Shown here: piece after piece, positions 21,115 to 29,694 of the stretch
How the letters are laid out: each line of letters opens with the position of its first letter
How positions within the stretch are numbered: position 1 is the stretch's first letter
DNA from: Paracyclopina nana
Taxonomy: Eukaryota > Arthropoda > Copepoda > Cyclopoida > Cyclopettidae
Length of the DNA: 64,000 bases
Assembly (NCBI GenBank): GCA_019096065.1
Contig: JAGUCH010000001.1
Location: forward strand, 2,356,001-2,420,000
Direction of reading: 5' to 3'
Notes under the pieces: generated by a model
What the model saw: the letters and a program-made list of their open reading frames with translations, nothing else
What the model was told of the DNA's origin: nothing
Database searches by the model: none
Position numbers and translations under genes: made by a program

Positions 21115-22860
21115 TCACATGGGAACAAAGTCTGTAGAAGGCAATGGCGGCGGTGGAAATTGATTCCAAAACTGCGATTGAGGAGTCGTAGTGCCGGAAG
21201 AATATGAAAATTCTGAGGCAGGAGGAACTATGACAGAATGGGTCATCTGCATGTTAGCTTGTGAGAAAGAGGAAAATGCAGAGACAGAATTAACCTCATC
21301 ATGAGGATTTTGATATTGATCTGAAGATAGACTTTCATCGTGCATAGAGCCCAAAACTGTAAAGGCATGCACAGAATTTTGGGGTTCCGGTGTCGGTGAT
21401 GAATAAGAATATTCTTGAATAGGATGAGGCAAAAAGTTAGCAGCAGCAGTCGGGTTGGGAGCAAGACCATATGATTGGAACTGAGAAGTGACCGGGGCCA
21501 AATGTTCAGTCGGGGCCGGTGTATTCAAAACAGTGAAGGTTTGAACCTTTTGCGTTTTTGCAGCTTTGACAGAAGCAGCTTGCGAATTTTGTTTTTGCGA
21601 AGAGCGGCAAACAGGTGCAATACGACCCTTTTTGTTGCAAAGTTTGCAAATAAAGGAGTCTTTCCTTACGCAAGTTTTTGAGGTGTGTTGTTTACTGCCA
21701 CAAGCCGAACAAGGTTGCTGTTGTGGAGAAGCTTTTTGCGAATTAGAAGAAGAAGTGTTAGCAGGGGGTGGTGGAGCATTATGAGTAGAGTTGCGGTTGC
21801 GATTTTTCCTGTACTGCGTAGGTTGAGCTTTATTGACCGAAAGGGGTTTAGCAGGAAGCCCCTGAAGCCGTAAAAGCTTTCTATCGAACTCTTCACCACG
21901 TTCATCTAATTCTTCCAACGTGAGTTCCTTTTTGGCATCCTTTTTGGTGATGTCATGCACCATTTGAGGATCATTAATGGCAGACATGATGATGTATTTC
22001 AAGACCTGTTCTTTAGTCATATCATCGAAGAGAGCTGCCTGAGCCAAAGCAAGAATTTTGGATTTCAGATTACAGTAAGACATGCCAGGAGTTTGTTGAA
22101 ACCGAAACAAATCTTTCCTTCTATGGTACATCGGGTAGACTTTTTCGTAAAATTGACGAACAATGTCAACTAGTGAAGTCTGATCCGGATGCAAAGGGTC
22201 CGAAAAAGTGGGCGTGTCATCAGGAGCCTGAAGGAGCTTGTCCTGAAGATCTGGTCCCACGAGACGTAACAGATACCCTTTTTGTTCGGAGAGCCCTTGA
22301 TTAAGAAAGCCGCTAGAAACGTAGTAGGGGCGCAAGTCCCTGAGAAAGCGAATCGCGTCAATGGCAGTGGAAGAATCTTTTAATGGAGTTGGGCGTAAAG
22401 CATCATTGCTTCGAGGCCGTAAAGCAGATTTCTCAACAGGTTGGACAGAAGAATTTTCGTATTCAGAGACCATTTTACCTAATTGGGCTAGAAGAGATTC
22501 TTTGTGCCGAAGTAATGGCATGACCTTGACATTAGCATCACAAACAGTGATCAGAGACAGATTGGAAACAGTGTCAAGTAATTTAACCGCTAGCTCATTT
22601 AACTCAGTGCAAAAAGAACTTATCTGGGTATTAAGGGTTGGAGATGCCTTCATTTTCAAGTATTCCTCGGCCAGTTGTAGCTTTGATTGGATGATAGCAG
22701 CCAATGAGACGAGGACAGTCATAGCCATTTGGAAATTGCTTTCTTCCTTCTTCGGAATGACACCAGTACATATTGCAGGTAGGCCTGGGATGTCATTGAG
22801 AGGCGCGATGGGGGCAGAAACAGGGTCCGCTTGTTCCTTTTTGACTTTAGAGTCAGCCAT
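21115..22860 (-). CDS. gag: Retrotransposon Gag with two zinc-knuckle-like motifs
   Basis: 581 residues. Matrix/capsid-like helical region at about residues 160-345 (DAIRFLRDLRPYY ... FDRKLLRLQGLP), a Lys/Asn-rich linker, then nucleocapsid. The first knuckle is a regular CCHC (CSACGSKQHTSKTC). In the second (CKLCNKKGRIAPVC) arginine sits where the zinc-binding histidine should be. The C-terminal third is rich in Ser, Gln and Pro. The ORF ends in TGA and pol continues in the same frame with no other stop, so Gag-Pol could be made by readthrough. The leader from the 5' LTR to the ATG is 122 bp. Confidence 0.92.
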   Translation of the reverse strand: MADSKVKKEQADPVSAPIAPLNDIPGLPAICTGVIPKKEESNFQMAMTVLVSLAAIIQSKLQLAEEYLKMKASPTLNTQISSFCTELNELAVKLLDTVSNLSLITVCDANVKVMPLLRHKESLLAQLGKMVSEYENSSVQPVEKSALRPRSNDALRPTPLKDSSTAIDAIRFLRDLRPYYVSSGFLNQGLSEQKGYLLRLVGPDLQDKLLQAPDDTPTFSDPLHPDQTSLVDIVRQFYEKVYPMYHRRKDLFRFQQTPGMSYCNLKSKILALAQAALFDDMTKEQVLKYIIMSAINDPQMVHDITKKDAKKELTLEELDERGEEFDRKLLRLQGLPAKPLSVNKAQPTQYRKNRNRNSTHNAPPPPANTSSSNSQKASPQQQPCSACGSKQHTSKTCVRKDSFICKLCNKKGRIAPVCRSSQKQNSQAASVKAAKTQKVQTFTVLNTPAPTEHLAPVTSQFQSYGLAPNPTAAANFLPHPIQEYSYSSPTPEPQNSVHAFTVLGSMHDESLSSDQYQNPHDEVNSVSAFSSFSQANMQMTHSVIVPPASEFSYSSGTTTPQSQFWNQFPPPPLPSTDFVPM

Positions 22861-22982
22861 TATGACAGTGTGTCGTGATGTGGTGGCAGGACCAAGTTCA
22901 GCTAATCGGGATTTTCAGCAAAGTCGAGTATAATATAACAACGTTTGCGAAAAAACCCCAAATTAGAACTGGAGGGACGCCA

Positions 22983-23233
22983 TGATAGATTGCGACGATC
23001 TAATAAGGTAGATCCGGATCCAGAATGGAATCGCAATATCAAACAAGTGCCAACAGGAGCAAGCTAAGGAGCGAAGTTGTAGTTGTGATAGATAGATATC
23101 AACAAATGCGACAGAGCCGAGGGTCAGAACGATAATGATCGGGATCTTGTATTTCATCTTATTTATATAGCAAGGCGTAGTTGTTTACACGTGGTAAGAA
23201 GTAGTAGCACTTACATAATAGGAGTATATAACA
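22983..23233 (-). repeat. 5' LTR (element orientation)
   Basis: 251 bp, beginning TGTTATATAC and ending TCTATCA on the minus strand. The next bases in element orientation, TGGCGTCCC, are the expected position and start of a tRNA primer-binding site; I do not assign the tRNA. Confidence 0.92.
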
Positions 23234-23736
23234 CCTTTTTTATTATTTGACGGAATTTAAAGTATTTTTTTCTATTTTGACAAAAAAGATGGGAAAAGAC
23301 TCAAGCTTTCCAATGAGATTAATTAAGTCCAGTATTTCTTGATTACGTAACCCAAAGTTTAGATTCCCACACCGTCCAATATTGAAAGGACAGAGTACAG
23401 ACTGTACAATAAGAGGCAAAAAAAAAGAAAAAGTGATAATTCTATTTCTAAGTCTAACATTGTTTTTTTTTTTCAAGTCTAACATAGTATTTTTTTTAAT
23501 TCCTAATTTTTTTTCAATTCTAACAATTTTTTTTTCATTTCTAACATTGTTTTATCTCCTCTCTGATAAAAAACTATGCCATAATTGTGGCCATTACTTT
23601 AGGTGAACAGTGCAGTGTGAGCTACATCAATATTTAGGAAAAAGCATGACAAATAATCAGAAATAGTAAATTGAAAAAATATTTCAAGAAGTGGTAACAA
23701 AACATTCTTTTTTGCATTTCAGTAACCTGTGGTGCT

Positions 23737-23890
23737 TGTCGCGCATTTTAGTAGTCGCGCATGTCGCGCATTTTAGTGGTCGCGCATGTCGCGCATTTTA
23801 GTAGTCGCGCATGTCGCGTATTTTAGTAGTTTGTCGCGCATGTCGTGCTTGTCGCGTATGTCGCGCATGTCGCGCATTTTAGTATATCCC
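23737..23890 (-). repeat. Right subrepeat-array inverted terminus of the outer transposon
   Basis: This is the reverse complement of the left terminus, with the same unit order near the tip and a few substitutions (for example GCGTA for GCGCA), which suggests some age since insertion. Confidence 0.85.
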
Positions 23891-23899
23891 CTTTTTATC

Positions 23900-25128
23900 G
23901 CAACACTCAAAAAGCGAAAATGCCTGAGATTGAATAAAAAAAATAGCTCTGGTCCAGAGAAGTAAGAGAGATTGGCAAGCAGTCAGACAGCTGGCAGAAA
24001 AAGGATCAACAAAACGGTGTCCTTTATTGGAGCGAATTCAATGCGGGCCAAAACCTTTCAGGCGATTTCTGGTATAAATTGCAGGTTTTGAGTGTTCATC
24101 CATAACAAATTCGGGTTTTTTCAGTGCTTTTTCATTTTTGGGCTTTCAATCAAAAAGTGGATAAAAACTTATTTAAAATGTCATTAGAAAAAAGACGGCT
24201 TTGGGTTCAAGTAATTTTTACCAACACGTGCTCTGGTAGTTCGCTTACTCACACAAACTTTTAAAGAAACCCCTGAAACAGACTGTATGACGTGACGTGT
24301 CCCTCCGCGTTGGCGCATCTCAATTCTTATGTTCAAATTACAGCAGACGCTAGACTTATAAAGTTGTGCCTTTGTGCAGATCTTGCTCCCTCAAAGAAGT
24401 TTAGAAGCTTTATAAAGGGTAATTTAATATTTTACATTTTTAAATAAATTCAGTGGGACAGGGGCAGTACCGCAAGCACAAAATTATAATTTATTTTAAA
24501 AACCAGACAACGCTCAAAAATGGCCATTTATTCGTAAAATGCCGATGCACTAACTTCAAATACAGCTATTTTTGTTTTTCCAAAAAATTGGTTTTTTGAC
24601 CTTAGCAAACCTAAAAATCATGAAAATACATCGAAAAGATTAGAAAAATTGATTAACTGATTTATTTTTAAGGGGTGCAGTAAATTTTAGAATCGAGATT
24701 TATGTAGCGACCAGTCAGGCCTTTTTTCAGTAATTTTTCTCTGTATTCGGATTTTATTTCATTTCGGCAGCAAAAAAAGTAGAAATGTGACAATTTTTGA
24801 TCGATTTGTGGCTATTTTGTGGCTTTTTAGAATATTTTATTGCGCCCTCCCTTGGATCAAAAACTCTGGCCATTCTGCCGGAAACCTCAAATTCCGTTTT
24901 TATTTGATCAATTTGCTGTCTCTTTTAGACTTATTTGGCATTTTTTTAAAATTAGTTGCGCTATAAATAGCTCTAGATAGTATAACTTAATGTTTTAAAA
25001 CTTTTCCGGGGTGCGGGCTTCCAGAATCCAGATTCCGCATTTCCGGTTTTTTTTAATTAGGAATCCTGAATCCTGGAAAATCTACTTAATCATCTATCTT
25101 TGCTTGTTGATAGGCTGACTGCGCAGCA
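23900..25128. other. AT-rich intergenic stretch, no supported gene
   Basis: Long A/T runs and short degenerate repeats but no convincing exon. An acceptor-like TTGATAG shortly before 25114 may close a 5' UTR intron of the gene starting at 25129. Confidence 0.4.
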
Positions 25129-25791
25129 ATGGTTTTGGAAGCCATCAAAGATAAAATTATGGCGAGTCCAGAATTCAAGCGTGAATTCGAAAAGTGGTTT
25201 TTTTCCCAACCGCCGAGTCCCCGTCAGTCTCTTGAAAAGCTAGAAATGCTTTTCGAAGTGCCTGGAGGCAAAGACGAAGAAGAAGTCATCCACCAACGCT
25301 ACGAACGCTCCGTCTGCCGAGTTGAAGTGGAAGTCGATCAGAATCCGGTTGACGCATCTAAACCCACTGTGAACATCAGCATTAATCACCTTCGTATTGG
25401 AGCAAATTCTCGCAGGAACATGGTTCTTGCCGTTCAAGTTCGGCCACTCGTTGAGCGCATATGCAGAAATAATCCTGAAGCGACGGAGTGGTTCTCGCGA
25501 GAGCTTGATGTCACTAAACGTTGGTCTGATCTTATTTCCGATGCACCTTTTTTTTTCTTGAGGGGCAGAACTCCTGAAGGCCAACAGGTGATAGATGCTC
25601 CGTTGATGTGTTACCTTGGCGTGCTGTACCATGAGAAGCTCCTATCCAAAGATCGCATCTTCTGGGATACGACGAAAAGGAAAGAAATTATCATGAAGAA
25701 GCCAATGGAACAGAGGAAAAAGCATCTTTTCGAGATTTGCGATATGATCTGTCCCTTGTTCGAGGATATGGTTTTTGTTCTGAGGAACTAA
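25129..25791 (+). CDS. Intronless 220-residue protein of unknown function
   Basis: A single open reading frame with a good start context (GCAGCAATGG) and an AATAAA polyadenylation signal at 25826-25831, only 35 bp after the stop. The protein is soluble and mixed-charge with no signal peptide or membrane helix. Notable segments are an N-terminal amphipathic part (FKREFEKWFFSQPPSP), a central TVNISINHLRIGANSRRNM and a C-terminal basic helix (RKEIIMKKPMEQRKKHLF) ending in an acidic-hydrophobic tail. I recognise no domain. Being intronless among intron-rich neighbours, it could be a retrocopy or a fast-evolving orphan gene. Full-length openness, a kept stop and a poly(A) signal argue for a functional gene. 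It converges on the minus-strand gene whose stop is at 25914. Confidence 0.65.
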   Translation: MVLEAIKDKIMASPEFKREFEKWFFSQPPSPRQSLEKLEMLFEVPGGKDEEEVIHQRYERSVCRVEVEVDQNPVDASKPTVNISINHLRIGANSRRNMVLAVQVRPLVERICRNNPEATEWFSRELDVTKRWSDLISDAPFFFLRGRTPEGQQVIDAPLMCYLGVLYHEKLLSKDRIFWDTTKRKEIIMKKPMEQRKKHLFEICDMICPLFEDMVFVLRN

Positions 25792-25913
25792 TGGCCAAGT
25801 AATTTCGCGCCACAAAGGACTTGAAAATAAAGGCCTTTTACGAGGTTTATTCTTCATCTTGTCTCATTCTTAGTAGATACGCGGAGCTACTGAGATTTTC
25901 ATCCTTACATAAA

Positions 25914-27138
25914 TTACACAAATGTCACACTTTCGATCACCATGTCATAGGACTCGTCCGGAAGCCATTTTGATCCAAGCCGGCCCTTTTTGCCCTTGAC
26001 ATTCCTACGGGCTCTAGGAATCGAGCTCAAATCCAGAATTTTTAGCTGATTGAGGATGGGAGGAACATTAATCTCTTCGTCTACCATGGAAAGATCGCTC
26101 TCACTTTTTTCCACCGGAGTAGATGAGCAAAAGTCCCCATCTGGTTGCAATGAGAGCGTTCCGGAATAATGCCCTGAAAATACCAAGAAGCAATTGAAGG
26201 ACAATAATAATATATCTTAGAATACCTGGTTTTTTGAGAGAGATAGGCTTGGGCTTTTTTACTTTGAGCGGAGTTGTGGCGACCACAGTTTCAGGAGTCG
26301 AGTTGGAATCACTTTTGCTTGAGTTGGTCACTTGCTCCGGAGTGACACTGACATCAGATGTTGTAGTCATATTGGCATCAGTCCTAGCTGTGTCGCTGGT
26401 TGTTGGAGCAACTTGTTCAAGTTCCAGCTTGAGCTGCCCATAATTCGGATTGAATTTCAAGAGGTTCTTCAACTCGAAAGGCTTCTTGAGCAATGCAGCT
26501 TGTCTTGACATTAAGGTCTCTTCTAGCCTTGCCAACTCGTAAGAGTTGGGTGCCAACTTGGCCTTGATAAAGCTGACAAATTCCAAAATATTGGAAGTTT
26601 CTTCAGAGACGTAATTTTCCAAATCTTCTGCAAGGCTTTCATCAGCTGCTGGACTTTGATTGGTGATCACAGGCAAAGGTTCTTTATTAGAGAGCTCAGC
26701 AACTTGTTCCTTCCTTTTTGTTGCCTTGACTGCAGCTTTGGGGGCCCCTCCTTGGCTTTCATAGTTCATTTTATGAAAGAACAGGTCAATTTTCTCCGTC
26801 AAATTGTCCTGCTCACGCTTTAAATCGTGCTGATCATCCAGAATCCGCTTTTCTACCTTTGAAAATAGCTGAGGAGCTGGATTTTCAGGCTTCAAATTGC
26901 CAAAGCCTTGGCAAAAACTCCTGACTTGATTATAGTAAGACAAAGTCGGCTCTTCTTTGGCTGCAACATCAGCACTTTTGCTTGGGACATATGCTGATCT
27001 AAAGAAAATGTGATGACCTCACTTGTATTAAGATTACAAAACAAGTTACCTTAGCGAGTCGACTCGTTGAGCGTGTTCATTTCTCTCCTTCATCGGATTC
27101 TTTCTGACCTTTGGTTGCCTACTCGATGATCCTTTCAT
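25914..27138 (-). CDS. Three-exon charged coiled-coil-like protein of unknown function
   Basis: Exons 27050-27138, 26226-26998 and 25914-26173 join in phase and give 373 residues. The N-terminus is basic (SRQPKVRKNPMKERNE). A predicted helical, charged segment follows (SKVEKRILDDQHDLKREQDNLTEK, about 80-115) and a second at about 160-215. Then come a Ser/Thr-rich stretch, a Lys/Pro patch (LKVKKPKPISLKKPG), and a C-terminal part with ILNQLKILDLSSIPRARRNV and a final KWLPDESYDMVIESVTFV. No signal peptide or membrane segment. The layout recalls spindle or kinetochore adaptors, but I see no diagnostic motif and do not assign a family. The exon structure is well supported by consensus splice sites. 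Confidence 0.72.
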
Positions 27139-29694
27139 GATTCCTGATAAGCACACCTTCTAATATACTCTACGGCTATTTTATGCTGTTTTCGGTCCGA
27201 ACTCCCGGAAATCAGCTGATTGGAATAACAGCAGTCAGAGCGTCCAGACTGGTGCAGTTTTCGAATCGCTTAATCAACAAACTGGCGTTTTTATGCAATT
27301 TTTCGCTTTTTTGCCAATTGTCTACAAAAAATCGAAAAACTGGATTTTCATGAAAACAATCATGTAAACAATTAAGTCAATTATGAAATATTGCTTGAGA
27401 CTGAAATGACTGAATTGTTATATACCGAGTTGAGGAATTTTGGTATCGTTGGAAAGGCTGCTCAAAAACTCTATGATTTCGTGTGGCGGCTTGATAATCC
27501 AGAAAGTGGCTTTTAATTAAGAAACTTGGAAAGAAATCTTGATTCAATTGAGGTCAGATGGTGAAGATGAAGGTTTCTGTGGTAAGCCTTGATTTGTGTG
27601 AGTAGTAAACGCTTACATGCTTCTTTTCAGGCCCCACTTTGGTCCATTCGTGTCAAGGATGATGGACGTTTAGTATCAGAATTTGTCATGTTCTCGAAAA
27701 TGGACTCCGGATTGCCTTGCTGGTGAGCCAAATCCAATCCGCGCTTGCTGCCACATGATCTTATTTCGAGATTCCTTTGGAATTTCTTTGACACGTATTC
27801 CTCTTGAGGACATGTTTGGAGGCTGCTTTTGGCCTCAAGGGCAATGCTGTCATACGAGTCGATTTCCTTTTGAAATGCTACTGAGGATTGCCCTTGATAC
27901 GTTCGTGCAAGAACTTTTGCTATTCTTCCCTTGCTCATTAGCATGCAACTACAAGAGTCGAAATTAATTAGACAGTGTGCAAACAAACTCAACTATCTGC
28001 ATTTAAATTTTCTCAGAAAAAAGTAATGGCATTGCCTTTCAAAAGAATTCCATTCGTCACACAAACTTTTCATCCATGTTTATACAAGCAGACGAAATTG
28101 AAACTCGGGACTTTCGAGCATGAAATTGAAGTGTGCACTGTGGGAAACAACCCATAGAAATTATAACCCATCAATTCGGTGAGGCTGATGCAGAACTATG
28201 AATCTATCGCCTTGGCTGCATATTCCCCAGAGTGCAAATTTCCTCATAAAAGTGTCTCTTCCTTGTTTATGAATTGCTGCTGCATCTGCAATTGCTTTTT
28301 ACTGCCCTATATATTTTCGTCGAGGCAAAGAACTTCTGCTTTTTTTTAAAAAAAAGTGAAAGCAAGACGTTTCTACAGTGAAGCTTTCAAGGGTATGAAT
28401 TTTTACGGATTGCAAAAATGCTATTGCTATGAGACTTGCTTTCTAAAGCACTGTCATCTTTTCAAATTGAGTAATCCAACTTGTTTTGTAACTTGTCCTA
28501 TTTCAGCTCTATTTTAAGCTAAGCAAATGAGAACAATTTGGCAGTCAGCAAAAGCATCAGGACTTTCATAAGTCAAAAAGGTTCTTTTGTTTGATTCACC
28601 AAGATCCTAGTGACACATTGAAGAGTCTCGAGGTGGATTTCTATTTGTAAAGAGCAAATGTTGACTCAGTAGCTTCTTTTCGTGCCTTGGAGAAGACCAA
28701 AAATAGCTGCCAAAAGGTTCTTGAAAAAAGCATCACATACCTTCTGCCATGCCCTGCTTAGCTCAATTTTGTTGCCAAAACGAGCAAGCAGTGCATCAGC
28801 GGAAAAAATATGAAATTTTTCGCCCTTCTGCGTGAAGGTGAAAAAATCATATTTGGGGCAATTGAAGGAGCATTTTTGAGAAAGCTGAAGCAGTTTTCAT
28901 CAGGACTTTGAGAGCTGCTGACTTGACAATTTTTCACATTGAAAAGTAAGTACTGCTTCTTTACGAGGAGTTCATTAGTGCACACAATTATTTCATTTTT
29001 TTGCTATTCAGAAAAAAACTGTGAAAGAAAGTAGCTCAACTTTTTAGTTCAGATCTTCTATTCATTTTCACACTCCTGGAGAGCTGAGGAAGAGCATATA
29101 ATCACACTGTGAGGTAAGGTCATTTTAAAATTCTTGATGCTCGCACAGTGTGTCTTTTTTCGCTCCTAGCATATGGCTATGTCATGCTCAGAATCTGGCA
29201 TCTTTGGCTTATCAAATATAATTATATTTAGTAGTTTATACTATATTTAATAGGTCACTAATTGCCTATAAATTTCAACCACTATTATATTTACTAGGAA
29301 AATGTTAATATTCACGAATAAGATACACATGCGTGCCACAAAAGTAATTGATTTAGCAACTATAAAGCATTTGTATGCTATGCATCTCTTTACTCAAGCA
29401 CTTGCCTTGAATGCAATTAAAAAAGGCAATTGAGGTAACTCAATTGCGCAAAAGCGCCTCAAAGGTGCACAATTGTTCCATCCAATTTCTTCAACTCTGC
29501 TGTAGTAACCCTAGTTAATGTAGTATCAAACGAGTGTCTGGCCTTGCTGCTTAATTGACTTGCACCAATTACTGTACAATCCCCAATTGTGCTTCACTTG
29601 GCTGGAAGATGTTAATGCGAAAGCCCTGTTAATCTAGGTATAGTCCACCACGTTTCCCCTGCTGCTGTAGGCACCACCTGGAGATAAGGAGGAT
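27139..29694. other. Intergenic region, possible degenerate coding remnants only
   Basis: About 2.5 kb without a confident gene. A short plus-strand frame at 27407-27520 (TELLYTELRNFGIVGKAAQ...) and a minus-strand 121-codon ORF at 27627-27992 look protein-like in composition, but neither has matching splice sites or recognisable domains. They may be remnants of a decayed gene. The rest (28160-29690) is AT-rich and featureless, and includes the promoter side of the lysyl oxidase gene. Confidence 0.35.

Larger units (their letters stand above)
16236..23233 (-). mobile_element. Intact Ty3/gypsy-type LTR retrotransposon, nested in the DNA transposon
   Basis: A 6,998-bp element on the minus strand with 251-bp LTRs (16236-16486 and 22983-23233) that differ at one base by my reading. 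LTRs run TG...CA. The 5-bp target duplication CCTTT lies at 16231-16235 and 23234-23238. In element order: 5' LTR, a primer-binding-site candidate starting TGGCGTCCC directly at the LTR edge (22982 downward), gag, pol (protease, RT, RNase H, integrase), two small membrane-protein ORFs, a polypurine tract CTGGGGGGAT directly before the 3' LTR, then the 3' LTR. Integrase lying after RNase H places it in Ty3/gypsy rather than Ty1/copia. Near-identical LTRs and open reading frames suggest a recent, possibly active insertion. Confidence 0.93.
15885..23899. mobile_element. Non-autonomous DNA transposon with subrepeat-array inverted termini, interrupted by an LTR retrotransposon
   Basis: The outer element runs from 15894 (GGGATATACTAAAATG...) to 23890 (its exact reverse complement). 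It is flanked by the perfect 9-bp direct repeat CTTTTTATC at 15885-15893 and 23891-23899. Both termini, about 155 bp each (15894-16050 and 23737-23890), are inverted copies of one another, built from tandem units of CTACTAAAATGCGCGACATG and CGCGACA-type repeats. Without the nested retrotransposon and one copy of its 5-bp duplication, the element would be about 994 bp with no ORF. A 9-bp duplication with long internally repetitive inverted termini suggests a Mutator-like or foldback-type non-autonomous element. The superfamily is inferred, because no transposase is present. Confidence 0.8.

Noticed and set aside
27627..27992. Minus-strand 121-codon ORF with protein-like composition
   Set aside because: No splice or conservation evidence and no recognised motif; kept only as a possible remnant.
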